Source: Chryseobacterium artocarpi
GTDB lineage: Bacteria; Bacteroidota; Bacteroidia; Flavobacteriales; Weeksellaceae
DNA: 64,000 nucleotides
Reading direction: 5' to 3'
NCBI RefSeq assembly: GCF_001684975.1
Contig: NZ_MAYH01000023.1
Coordinates: 186,001-250,000 of the forward strand
Program-made: the position numbers and the translations under genes
The notes under the pieces: generated by a model
Database searches by the model: none
The model's input: the letters and a program-made list of their open reading frames with translations, nothing else
Told to the model about the DNA's origin: nothing
In this document: one piece after another, positions 46,330 to 54,561 of the stretch
How positions within the stretch are numbered: position 1 is the stretch's first letter
Layout of the letters: every line of letters begins with the position of its first letter

Positions 46330-47160
46330 ATGCTGGAACCAAGTATCATAAAAGATGAAGAAATAGAATATCTTATCCGGGATGTTTATGATTTGTATGG
46401 TTATGACTTTTCTGGTTATAGCAGGGCTTCTTTTAAAAGAAGAGTAAATCGAATATGTCTTTTAGACAGATTTACAAGTTTTGCAGAGCTCAGATATACC
46501 ATTATCAAGGATGCTGAATATCTGAAACGCTTTGTAGAAGAAGTGACAGTGAATGTTACCGAAATGTTCAGAGACCCCTCTTTTTTTAAAATATTAAGGG
46601 AGAAAATACTCCCTCAGTTAGGTACTTATCCCCTGATCAGGATCTGGATCGCAGGCTGCTCAACAGGTGAAGAAGCTTATTCTATAGCAATTCTACTGAA
46701 AGAAGCCGGTCTTTACAGTAAGTCTCTGATTTATGGGACTGACCTAAACCCCGCGGTTCTTGAAACTGCAAGAGCAGGTGTTTTTCCTCTACAGCAGATG
46801 AAAGTTTATTCGGAAAATTATATGCTTTCTGGTGGGATCAGAGATTTTTCTGATTATTATACTGCCAATTATGACAGCGTAAGATTTGATAAAAGTTTAC
46901 AGGAAAAACTGATTTTATCAACGCACAATCTTGTATCGGATAGTTCCTTTAATAGCTTTCAACTGATTGTCTGTAGAAATGTACTTATTTACTTTGACAG
47001 GGAACTTCAGGAAAGAGTATTCAAACTTTTTGATAACAGCTTAGAGAATTTAGGTTTTCTTGCATTAGGTGCAAAAGAAACACTACGATTTTCTGCTATT
47101 GACAAACATTATCATCAGATTGAAGATCAGAAAATCTGGAAAAAAATTGACCATCACTAA
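46330..47160 (+). CDS. cheR: CheR-type methyltransferase
   Basis: A 276-residue SAM-dependent methyltransferase. The N-terminal helical domain (YDLYGYDFSGYSRASFKRRV) and the SAM motif IWIAGCSTGEEAYSIA are both present, with the NVTEMFRD loop before it and later LIVCRNVLIYFD. CheR methylates glutamates in chemoreceptors. No chemoreceptor or flagellar gene is nearby, so in this sensory array it more likely modifies a kinase or works in an adaptation loop with CheB (inference). Confidence 0.93.
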   Translation: MLEPSIIKDEEIEYLIRDVYDLYGYDFSGYSRASFKRRVNRICLLDRFTSFAELRYTIIKDAEYLKRFVEEVTVNVTEMFRDPSFFKILREKILPQLGTYPLIRIWIAGCSTGEEAYSIAILLKEAGLYSKSLIYGTDLNPAVLETARAGVFPLQQMKVYSENYMLSGGIRDFSDYYTANYDSVRFDKSLQEKLILSTHNLVSDSSFNSFQLIVCRNVLIYFDRELQERVFKLFDNSLENLGFLALGAKETLRFSAIDKHYHQIEDQKIWKKIDHH

Positions 47161-47171
47161 TATCTTATACT

Positions 47172-47741
47172 ATGAAATCACCAATCAGTACGAGATTAAT
47201 TTTGATTGGAGGATCAGCGGGAAGCCTTCAGGTAATTATTGAAATGATTAAAAACCTGGATGATAATATTCATATTCCCATTTTGCTGGTCATCCATCGC
47301 AAAGCACAGTCCGGAGATATTCTTAGGACGTTACTGCAACAGTTTACCAGAATATCTGTTGTAGAGGTTGAGGATAAAACACAGCTTGAAGACAATACGA
47401 TATATATTGTTCCTGCCGATTATCACTTATTGTTTGAGAATAATAAAATTATGTCTTTAGACAGTTCTGAGAAAATGAATTATTCGCGTCCTTCCATAGA
47501 TGTGACATTCAGGTCTGCAGCAGAGATTTACGGTGAAGATGTAATTGGTGTTCTGCTGTCGGGAGCTAATGCTGATGGAGTAGAAGGGTTAAATTATATC
47601 AAAAAACATAATGGAAAAGTATGGATTCAGGATCCTGAATCCGCAGAAGTGGAATACATGCCCAGGCATGCTATGGAAGAAATTGATTATGATCTGATTA
47701 TTAGACCTGATACTTTAGCGAATTATATAAAACAATTATAA
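47172..47741 (+). CDS. cheB: CheB-type methylesterase domain
   Basis: A 189-residue CheB catalytic domain without the usual receiver. The catalytic triad is S15 (IGGSAGS), H41 (VIHRKA) and D134 (GANADGVEG). It removes the methyl groups that CheR adds. Coupled to cheR 11 bp upstream and a receiver 30 bp downstream, it completes an adaptation module outside a chemotaxis operon. Confidence 0.92.
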   Translation: MKSPISTRLILIGGSAGSLQVIIEMIKNLDDNIHIPILLVIHRKAQSGDILRTLLQQFTRISVVEVEDKTQLEDNTIYIVPADYHLLFENNKIMSLDSSEKMNYSRPSIDVTFRSAAEIYGEDVIGVLLSGANADGVEGLNYIKKHNGKVWIQDPESAEVEYMPRHAMEEIDYDLIIRPDTLANYIKQL

Positions 47742-47771
47742 TATTTAAGAATATAAATAATCATAAACAAT

Positions 47772-48143
47772 ATGAGTAAAAAGAAAATTTTAATATTTGA
47801 TGATGATACGGCGATATTAGAAGTTATTACCATCATATTTGAAGAAAATGGATATGAAGTTAAAATCTCAGAAACATCACATGATATTATTGAGAAAGTA
47901 GCAGATTATCAGCCCGATGTTATTCTCATGGATAACTGGATCCCGAAAATAGGAGGTGTAGAAGCTACAAAACTTCTTAAGAGCACGGAAGAATTTAAAC
48001 ATATTCCGGTAATTTATGTCACGGCTAATAATGATATCGTTGCCTTAGCATCAGAAGCACGGGCAGATGACTATGTTTCGAAACCATTTAATTTAGATGA
48101 TCTTGAAAGAATGGTAGAAAAACATATAAAAGAACAGGTCTGA
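47772..48143 (+). CDS. Stand-alone response-regulator receiver
   Basis: A 123-residue receiver with FDDDT (acidic pair), D in VILMDNWIP and K in SKPFNL. The final gene in the sensory array. The N-W after the acceptor, where MP is typical, is slightly unusual. It is followed by a terminator shared with the converging small gene. Confidence 0.92.
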   Translation: MSKKKILIFDDDTAILEVITIIFEENGYEVKISETSHDIIEKVADYQPDVILMDNWIPKIGGVEATKLLKSTEEFKHIPVIYVTANNDIVALASEARADDYVSKPFNLDDLERMVEKHIKEQV

Positions 48144-48161
48144 CATCAGTCAGATAGCGAT

Positions 48162-48190
48162 AAAATCTCTCAGATTATGAGAGATTTTTT
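48162..48190. terminator. Terminator after the sensory array
   Basis: AAAATCTCTCA and TGAGAGATTTT form an 11-bp stem with a GATTA loop, followed by TTAC. It overlaps the stop codon of the converging gene at 48189. Confidence 0.85.
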
Positions 48191-48509
48191 ACTTTTCATA
48201 AAGGAAATTTATAATCTGTGTCTTCGTTAATGTGCGCATGTTAACTCCTTGAATTAAAGAAGATAATAGTAAATAAAGATCAGGGTTTTCCAAAATAATG
48301 CTTGAAAAAGTCTTGACGAGGATTAATTTTTGTGATACAATATTATGGGCAGCAACATATTCATCGCTAACATTTATTTCGATATTCAAATCTTTCTTTA
48401 TAACTAAGTTGAAGAATTCAGTGATGAGCTTTTGATCTTTCAATATATCTAATTGTTCGGTTTCCAACGAGTCCATAACACTTATTTTATACTCTTTAAA
48501 ATCTTTCAA
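48189..48509 (-). CDS. Small protein of unknown function
   Basis: A 106-residue soluble protein, alpha-helical, with an acidic N-terminus (MKDFKEYKISVMDSLETEQL). I do not recognise it. It converges on the sensory array and stands alone between it and photolyase. The ATG at 48509 is natural; there is no clear Shine-Dalgarno sequence. Confidence 0.55.
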   Translation of the reverse strand: MKDFKEYKISVMDSLETEQLDILKDQKLITEFFNLVIKKDLNIEINVSDEYVAAHNIVSQKLILVKTFSSIILENPDLYLLLSSLIQGVNMRTLTKTQIINFLYEK

Positions 48510-48565
48510 ACTTTATGCCGTACACTTATAAAGTTTATTAATGTTCTTTGTTTTATTATTATTGG

Positions 48566-48576
48566 TATATTTGTAT
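48566..48576 (+). promoter_or_regulatory. Photolyase promoter box
   Basis: GTATATTTGTAT (48565-48576) contains TATATTTG (48566-48573), a TAnnTTTG match; a TTG lies 15 bp upstream (48548-48550), slightly short spacing. The same 12 bases occur before the first marR gene. Leader about 39 nt. Confidence 0.55.
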
Positions 48577-48611
48577 TATAATATAGGGAGAATTTTTTTA
48601 AGAATTAAATT

Positions 48612-49898
48612 ATGAATAAAGTGAATATTTTTTGGTTCCGGAGAGATCTCAGGCTGGAAGACAATACAGGGCTTTATCATGCACTTAATACAGGGTTAAA
48701 GGTTGTTCCTGTCTTTATTTTCGATACTGATATTTTAAACAGTCTTCAGAATAAAAATGACAGAAGGGTTGACTATATCCATCAGGCGTTACAATACATT
48801 CATAAAGAACTTAAGAGGTATGATAGCGGACTTTATGTTTATTATGGGACTCCAATGGAAGCCTTTCAAAAAATAATTAAGGATTTTAACGTAGATAGTG
48901 TTTTTTGTAATAGAGATTATGAACCGCAGGCTATAAAAAGGGATTTGTATATAGCTGAGCTTCTTCGGAATCATCATATCAAGATGAAGGATTTTAAAGA
49001 TCAGGTCATATTTGAAAAAGAAAATATTCTGAAAAATGATCTTTCTCCATATACTGTTTTTACCCCATACTCTAAGAAATGGAAAGAAAATCTGAAAAAT
49101 ATAAAAACGCTTGTCACAAACCGGGATCAGTTTGCTGATTATAATGGTTCTTCGGATATCATTTCGTTAAAAGAAATTGGATTTAAAAAGTCGAATTTTG
49201 AATTCGTGAAGCCTGAACTCAATAGCGATATAATAGATTCTTACGGAGATTACCGCGATTTCCCAGCAATGGATCATACCACCCATCTTGGTGCAGCATT
49301 GCGCTTTGGAACCATTTCCATTCGAAAATGTGTTCAATATGCTGTTAAACATAATGATACCTGGCTTAATGAACTTATCTGGAGAGAATTTTTTATGCAG
49401 ATTCTTTATCATTTTCCAAGTGTTGTTCATCATTGTTTTAAAACAAAATATGAGAATATTGACTGGAGAAATAACGAAAAGGAATTTAAGGCATGGTGTG
49501 AGGGAAGAACAGGATATCCCATTGTAGATGCTGGAATGAGACAACTTAATGAAACAGGCTTTATGCACAATAGAGTAAGAATGATCACAGCCAGTTTTCT
49601 TACTAAACATCTGCTTATTGACTGGCGATGGGGTGAAGCCTATTTTGCTGAAAAATTATTAGACTATGACCTTGCTTCCAATAACGGAAACTGGCAGTGG
49701 GCGGCAGGTTGTGGTTGTGATGCAGCACCATATTTCAGGATTTTCAATCCTTACGAACAGACAAAAAAGTTTGATAAGGATCATTATTACATTAGAAAAT
49801 GGCTTCCCGAAGATTACAATGTAGAACCTATTGTAGAACATTCAAAGGCAAGGGAGAGAGCATTAAAGATCTATAAGGAAGCACTCGCAGAATATTAG
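48612..49898 (+). CDS. phrB: Cryptochrome/photolyase family DNA repair protein
   Basis: A 428-residue class I type photolyase. The N-terminal antenna-binding domain begins NIFWFRRDLRLEDN; the C-terminal FAD domain has RTGYPIVDAGMRQL and the WxxNNGNWQWAAGCGCDAAPYFRIF-type core (given in parts: NNGNWQWAAG, DAAPYFRIFNP). It uses blue light and FAD to repair pyrimidine dimers. The neighbours (carotenoid operon, ribA, ferrochelatase, MarR paralogues) support a light-response role. A cryptochrome function cannot be excluded. Confidence 0.94.
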   Translation: MNKVNIFWFRRDLRLEDNTGLYHALNTGLKVVPVFIFDTDILNSLQNKNDRRVDYIHQALQYIHKELKRYDSGLYVYYGTPMEAFQKIIKDFNVDSVFCNRDYEPQAIKRDLYIAELLRNHHIKMKDFKDQVIFEKENILKNDLSPYTVFTPYSKKWKENLKNIKTLVTNRDQFADYNGSSDIISLKEIGFKKSNFEFVKPELNSDIIDSYGDYRDFPAMDHTTHLGAALRFGTISIRKCVQYAVKHNDTWLNELIWREFFMQILYHFPSVVHHCFKTKYENIDWRNNEKEFKAWCEGRTGYPIVDAGMRQLNETGFMHNRVRMITASFLTKHLLIDWRWGEAYFAEKLLDYDLASNNGNWQWAAGCGCDAAPYFRIFNPYEQTKKFDKDHYYIRKWLPEDYNVEPIVEHSKARERALKIYKEALAEY

Positions 49899-49928
49899 TA
49901 TAACCATTCATTTATAAAATAAATAACA

Positions 49929-50957
49929 TTGACTAAAAAAGGAATTTTATTAATCAATCTTGGATCACCGAGGTCAACTGCTGTAAAAGATGTAAAGGAA
50001 TATCTGGATGAATTTCTGATGGATGAAAAAGTAATTGATTATCGTTGGATTTTCCGGGCGCTTCTTGTTCAGGGAATAATACTTAAAACTAGACCTGCTA
50101 AATCTGCAGAAGCTTATAAAACCGTATGGACAGAAGAAGGCTCTCCACTTATTGTCATCACAAAAAAGGTACAGCAAAAATTGCAGAATCTGGTGGATAT
50201 CCCTGTTGAAATAGGCATGAGATATGCAGAACCAAGTATTGAAATGGGTATCAGTAATCTTGTTGAAAAAGGTGTCAAACAAATTGTACTTTTTCCTCTT
50301 TATCCACATTATGCAATGAGTACCACTGAAACAGTGATTGAAAAAGCAGAAGAAATTAGAAAGCAGAAATTCCCAGATGTAAGAATAAACTATGTACAGC
50401 CTTTTTATAACCGAGATTTTTATATAGATTGTCTGGCGGAAAGTATAAGGGAGAAACTTCCCGAAAATTTTGATGCCTTATTATTTTCTTATCATGGTGT
50501 TCCCGAGCGACATATTTATAAAACAGACCCTACAAAAACATGTAATATGAATGATTGCTGCTATAAAGATCATCATCCAAGCCATGCATTTTGCTATCGC
50601 CACCAGTGTTTTAGTACCACTGAGCAGGTCATCAGAAAATTAGGATTATCAAAAGATAAGGTTATTGTTTCTTTTCAATCCAGATTGGGAAAAGACAAAT
50701 GGATAGAGCCCTATACAGACCATACGTTAGAAACTATTCCAGGAAAGGGCATTAAAAAAATAGCAGTGGTCTGCCCGGCGTTTGTTTCAGACTGCCTGGA
50801 AACTCTTGAGGAAATTTCGGTTGAAGGACAAGCGCAGTTTTTGGATGCTGGGGGTAAAGATTTCAATTACATCCCTTGCCTGAATGATGATGATCGCTGG
50901 ATTGAAGTGATCCGAACCCTGTGCGAAGAGCAGCTTGAACAATTTTATTTCCTCTAG
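49929..50957 (+). CDS. hemH: Ferrochelatase
   Basis: A 342-residue enzyme that inserts Fe(II) into protoporphyrin IX, the last step of protoheme synthesis. The start is TTG at 49929 (MTKKGILLINLGSP); no ATG is nearby. Visible motifs: LLINLGSPRS, the catalytic H in SYHGVPERH and SFQSRLGKDKWIEPYTD. A CNMNDCCYKDHHPSHAFCYRHQC region is rich in Cys and His and could hold an Fe-S centre or extra metal site. It lies 30 bp after photolyase. Heme is a photosensitiser precursor, which fits the light-related context. Confidence 0.95.
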   Translation: MTKKGILLINLGSPRSTAVKDVKEYLDEFLMDEKVIDYRWIFRALLVQGIILKTRPAKSAEAYKTVWTEEGSPLIVITKKVQQKLQNLVDIPVEIGMRYAEPSIEMGISNLVEKGVKQIVLFPLYPHYAMSTTETVIEKAEEIRKQKFPDVRINYVQPFYNRDFYIDCLAESIREKLPENFDALLFSYHGVPERHIYKTDPTKTCNMNDCCYKDHHPSHAFCYRHQCFSTTEQVIRKLGLSKDKVIVSFQSRLGKDKWIEPYTDHTLETIPGKGIKKIAVVCPAFVSDCLETLEEISVEGQAQFLDAGGKDFNYIPCLNDDDRWIEVIRTLCEEQLEQFYFL

Positions 50958-50996
50958 TTTTGAGTATATTATTACAATATTCTTTAGAAAATTAGG

Positions 50997-51010
50997 TATT
51001 TTTGTAAACT
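50997..51010 (+). promoter_or_regulatory. Promoter/operator box of the second marR-like gene
   Basis: GTATTTTTGTAAAC (50996-51009) contains TATTTTTG (50997-51004), a TAnnTTTG match, 18 bp before the ATG. It parallels GTATATTTGTATAC, which lies 19 bp before the GTG of the first marR gene. Confidence 0.55.
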
Positions 51011-51021
51011 ATTTAACGGAT

Positions 51022-51702
51022 ATGAATTATACACTTATTAAAGATTATATAGACTTGTTGCAGAAGTTCGAAAATGAAACCCTTGCTTATCCTGAGTTGT
51101 ATCCGGGAACAGTTGAAGGCTTTAAAGCTTGGATTTCTGATAATGAAAATTCAACCCGAAAAAGTCATTCTGAGGAGCCTTATTGGGAAGGGAAGGAGAA
51201 TGGAAGAACACCTGAAAGTGCTATAAGTACATTGCTTGTTCATCTAAACCGATATGCTAAGACTTATTCAAAATCTGCCATTCTGGATTCTGAATTTTCT
51301 ACTCAGGAAGACTTTATTTATCTCATTAATTTAAAAGCGTTTGGTGAAATGACGAAGATGGCTCTTATCAAAAAAAATATTCATGATAAGCCTGTAGGAA
51401 TGCTCATTATCACCAGACTTTTGCGTCAGGGACTTATTGAACAAACAGATTCTGACCTTGATAAAAGAAGCAAGCTGGTCCGTATTACTGAAAGAGGACA
51501 GCAGATCCTGGAAAACCAAATGGAAAAGATTCGACAGGCTACTAATATTGTTGCAGGAAATCTTACTCACACAGAAAAAATGGACCTTATACGTATCCTT
51601 AATAAGCTGGATCGTTTTCATTATCCTATTTTTTCACGCAACATTAATTCAGAACAACTTATTAGTACTGTGTATGATGAGTATACTTTTAAAATTTCGT
51701 AG
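51022..51702 (+). CDS. MarR-family regulator, paralogue of the one before crtI
   Basis: The start is the ATG at 51022 (MNYTLIKDYIDL, 226 residues); the in-frame extension to 50935 runs into hemH and the promoter. It is clearly homologous to the first MarR protein over its length (GKExGR, YAKxYSxS, QxDFIYLIxLK, GxMTKMxLI, GMLII, DKRxK). Differences in the ligand-side half could mean another signal. The gene lies immediately after hemH, the end of the pigment/light island. Confidence 0.87.
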   Translation: MNYTLIKDYIDLLQKFENETLAYPELYPGTVEGFKAWISDNENSTRKSHSEEPYWEGKENGRTPESAISTLLVHLNRYAKTYSKSAILDSEFSTQEDFIYLINLKAFGEMTKMALIKKNIHDKPVGMLIITRLLRQGLIEQTDSDLDKRSKLVRITERGQQILENQMEKIRQATNIVAGNLTHTEKMDLIRILNKLDRFHYPIFSRNINSEQLISTVYDEYTFKIS

Positions 51703-51848
51703 AATATTAAAGTTCTAATGAATAAACAGGCTTTTAGCTTAATTAGGAAACACCGATTAGATTGGAAACCAGCATATATCTATGATATTATGTTTATAAT
51801 AGGACGGATGGATTTTATTTAAAATATTCTATTTAATACTTGAATAAT

Positions 51849-52472
51849 ATGAAAAAAACAATTAGATCAAAGATTTTTTATGCCCAGCTGATTCTATGTT
51901 TATTTTTTTCCTGTGTAAAAGCAAACGATAGAAAATTTCTAGGGTATTGGATCATGGTGGGAGACCAATATTCTGAAGTAATTGAAATAAAGGAAGTGGG
52001 TTCTGTATTATATGTTAAAAATCAAGATGTTGAATTTCCTGCAGAATTGGATAAAGCAAGGGCTACTATAAGTTCAAAGCTCCGTATTGGACCCGACAAT
52101 ATTCCAATCTTAATACAACTGTCAGAAGATCCATACAAAATGACTCTGCATACGGAGCAATATGCTTTAAACTGGGTCAAGATCAGTAGGAACGAAGCGA
52201 CAAAACAAATGAAAAAAGTCAACCAATATTGTAATCCTGATTTTTTTATAGGGCATTGGCAACGAGTTGATATGGAAGGTAGCCATCAAATTAAAAAAGA
52301 AGGTGGTACTTACTATTATGTTACCAATCAATATACCAAGAAAATGACGTATAATGCATTCAATCATATCCTTTACTGTGACCTTGGTGTTGGTATTTTA
52401 ACATTTCAACGGAGTGGAAATAACGAGATCAAAGCTTTTGGCAGGAATATTTACCGCCGAGTTTCTCCCTAA
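51849..52472 (+). CDS. Probable lipoprotein of unknown function
   Basis: The start is the ATG at 51849 (MKKTIRSKIFYAQ; the TTG at 51840 is less likely), giving 207 residues. A signal segment with lipobox LFFSC is present, so it is lipid-anchored. The mature part has two similar halves, each with a WxxV/WxRV core (FLGYWIMVGDQYSEVIEIKE; FIGHWQRVDMEGSHQIKKE), suggesting an internal duplication of a small lipocalin- or DUF-like beta domain. The family is not recognised. A terminator follows. Confidence 0.72.
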   Translation: MKKTIRSKIFYAQLILCLFFSCVKANDRKFLGYWIMVGDQYSEVIEIKEVGSVLYVKNQDVEFPAELDKARATISSKLRIGPDNIPILIQLSEDPYKMTLHTEQYALNWVKISRNEATKQMKKVNQYCNPDFFIGHWQRVDMEGSHQIKKEGGTYYYVTNQYTKKMTYNAFNHILYCDLGVGILTFQRSGNNEIKAFGRNIYRRVSP

Positions 52473-52550
52473 TGATAACGTATAGTTTTTAGACGAGAAA
52501 TAATTTATTTAGTCAGATAATAATAACAAATTGACTTTAAAATATTTTTT

Positions 52551-52588
52551 AAGCAGACACCTTTAAAAGTGTCTGCTTAAATTTTTTA
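52551..52588. terminator. Terminator after the lipoprotein gene
   Basis: AAGCAGACAC and GTGTCTGCTT form a perfect 10-bp stem around CTTTAAAA, with T-runs on both sides, so it should work in both directions. Confidence 0.88.
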
Positions 52589-52881
52589 ATTGCGGGAAGG
52601 GAGAACCTTACGATACCACATCTTTTTTAAAAAAATGATCTGGTTAGAGATAGAATAGCTCAAAGTATTTTTAAATTATTAAAAACTATTATCAACAATG
52701 CTATAAATTTTTTTTTATACTAAAGAGTTATGATGACAGTTCTTTGAAATCAAGTGAAATGTACACCATTACTAAATCATTACCTTGATTTTTACAAAAC
52801 CTTGTAAACCTTTATTCAATAACGTTTCTATAAAGTAGGATTAATCATAAAAAATACAAAAGTTTTTCATTTTTAACACTC
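52589..52881. other. Spacer with repeat copy B
   Basis: This region holds copy B (52765-52824) of the intergenic repeat and is otherwise AT-rich with no gene. No terminator follows copy B, unlike copy A. Confidence 0.5.
52765..52824 (+). repeat. Intergenic repeat, copy B
   Basis: About 60 bp matching 33281-33340. Its second dyad is perfect (TTTACAA-AACC-TTGTAAA) where copy A has one mismatch, and its first (AAATCA-TTACCT-TGATTT) keeps the stem with a different loop. Both copies are preceded by AGTTCTT. Confidence 0.7.
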
Positions 52882-53439
52882 TCAAACATTCAAACTCCCA
52901 CGGAATCCTCTCGCAGCATAATAAGAATCTGCGCCATTATGATATAGAAATACAGTATTGTAACGTCTGTCACAGAAAATAGCTCCACCAAGTTCTCGTA
53001 TGGAAGCAGGTGTTTGTACCCAACTGGACGTTTTTTGATCAAACTTGCCGAGCTGTTGAAGATGGCGATATTGTTCTTCTGTTAAAAGTTCAATGCCCAT
53101 TTCATTGGCTTTATCCACTGCATTACTTTCCGGTTTATTGGTCTTTCGGGATTCCCATGCAGGGTAATCATAGCATAAGCTGCGGCGTTTTGGACTTTCA
53201 GCAGAGCAGTCAAAGAAGAAATATTTGTCTGTCTTTTTATCATAATCTACTACGTCGGGTTCGCCTTCCGATTCTTCCATTTCGTTTAAAGACCACAACT
53301 TTTCAGGATTTTCTTGCAATTTTGTTTGAATTTTTTCCCATTTTAGGTCTTTATGACGATTCATATTTTTTTCAAAACGAGCTTTAAGTACTTCCAGGAG
53401 GTTCTTGGTTTGTTCAGATGTTAATTGTTTCTTTTTCAT
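52882..53439 (-). CDS. DUF4256-family protein
   Basis: A 185-residue cytoplasmic protein with the family blocks ARFEKNMNRHKDLKWEKI, SLNEMEESEGEPDVV and FFDCSAESPKRRSLCYD, ending AIFCDRRYNTVFLYHNGADSY. The function is unknown. It is the last gene of the ArsR-led operon here; similar clusters occur in other flavobacteria (memory). Confidence 0.85.
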   Translation of the reverse strand: MKKKQLTSEQTKNLLEVLKARFEKNMNRHKDLKWEKIQTKLQENPEKLWSLNEMEESEGEPDVVDYDKKTDKYFFFDCSAESPKRRSLCYDYPAWESRKTNKPESNAVDKANEMGIELLTEEQYRHLQQLGKFDQKTSSWVQTPASIRELGGAIFCDRRYNTVFLYHNGADSYYAARGFRGSLNV

Positions 53440-53475
53440 ATCAAATTTTTGAAGCGGTTGATTAAAAGTATAAAA

Positions 53476-53877
53476 TTATTGAGGATTGATAATTATTTTT
53501 CTGTTGGCAGGTCTAAAGTACCAGGAGATTATAACAAGAACAAATAATAGCACCGCAGGTAAGGTTCTTCCGGCAGTATCACCTACAATTAGATGAGAAA
53601 TAACTGCGCCGGACATCACGAAGAAAAATCCTGCATACGCCCATTCTTTCAATAATAAACGTTTTGGCATCAGTATAGCAATTACGCCAAGAATTTTCCA
53701 TACTCCAATGATGAACATAAGATATGCCGGATATCCAAGGTTGGTAAAGTTGGTAAGTTCATCTTTATTTTTCATTAGTTGAACGATGGCTGTAGAAACC
53801 ATGCCTAATGACATCCAAAGTGTAAAGATCCAATAAATGATTCTTTTTCTTTTTTCAGATTGATTTGAAGTTTCCAT
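53476..53877 (-). CDS. DoxX-like membrane protein
   Basis: A 133-residue protein with four hydrophobic segments (about 12-32, 50-70, 78-98 and 103-122) and the small DoxX-like layout (LGYPAYLMFIIGVWKILGV). The function is unknown; the family is often linked with redox or with stress operons. It lies between the YdeI-like and DUF4256 genes. Confidence 0.85.
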   Translation of the reverse strand: METSNQSEKRKRIIYWIFTLWMSLGMVSTAIVQLMKNKDELTNFTNLGYPAYLMFIIGVWKILGVIAILMPKRLLLKEWAYAGFFFVMSGAVISHLIVGDTAGRTLPAVLLFVLVIISWYFRPANRKIIINPQ

Positions 53878-53895
53878 ATTGATTAAGTTTTGTGA

Positions 53896-54474
53896 TTAGT
53901 CATTAAGTCCTTTTCCATCAAGAATTTGAGGAATGCATTTTTCAATTCTTGATTCTCTGGTTTTAGATTGTTTTGCGGAAGAAAAATAGAGTAGGTAAGC
54001 GCGTTGTCTCCCTTGAGTTAAGCTTTCGAAGGCTTTTTTCAGTTCAAAATTTTCGTTTAATTTTTGTTGAAATTCTTCTGATATTTCGAAATCTTTGGTT
54101 TTCTTCATTTTCACTTTTACACCTGATTCTTCAATTTCTACTGCTTCAAACATATAAGCTTTAAGCTCTTTTTCTAAGTCAATAATCTGTTGTACATCCG
54201 TAAAGCGAACCTGTCTTGCCGCCTGCACATTTTTACTTTGCTGGATTAAAATATGATCCGGATCTTTCATTAATGCTCCTTTAAAAAACAAAAGGGCACA
54301 ATATTCTTTAAATCCGTGAATTAAGAATATATTCTTTCCTTCAAAAGTATAGCAGGGGCATCCCCATTTTAAATCTTCTACAAGTTCAGTACTTAAGGCA
54401 ATTATTCTTAATTTTTCAAATTCTTCTTTCCATTGTGTGGTATTCTCGAAGAAAAAATTAACTTTTGGATTCAT
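53896..54474 (-). CDS. YdeI/OmdA-family protein with DUF1801-like domain
   Basis: A 192-residue protein. The first half is DUF1801-like (LVEDLKWGCPCYTFEGKNIF, CALLFFKGAL) and the second is the YdeI/OmdA-type tail (RQRAYLLYFSSAKQSKTRESRIEKC), a bacteriocin-protection-related fold. The function is unknown. It sits 19 bp upstream of the DoxX-like gene. Confidence 0.88.
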   Translation of the reverse strand: MNPKVNFFFENTTQWKEEFEKLRIIALSTELVEDLKWGCPCYTFEGKNIFLIHGFKEYCALLFFKGALMKDPDHILIQQSKNVQAARQVRFTDVQQIIDLEKELKAYMFEAVEIEESGVKVKMKKTKDFEISEEFQQKLNENFELKKAFESLTQGRQRAYLLYFSSAKQSKTRESRIEKCIPQILDGKGLND

Positions 54475-54561
54475 GTGTGTTGGTTTTAGGGGTTCGGGAT
54501 ACGAGATGCGGGTTATTGAGTTTTGTGATACAAAGCATAAGATGGTTAAGCAATAAAAATT

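Noticed and set aside
46330-47741. Calling the cheR-cheB genes a chemotaxis operon
   Set aside because: No CheA, CheW, receptor or motility gene is present; they sit in a two-component array.
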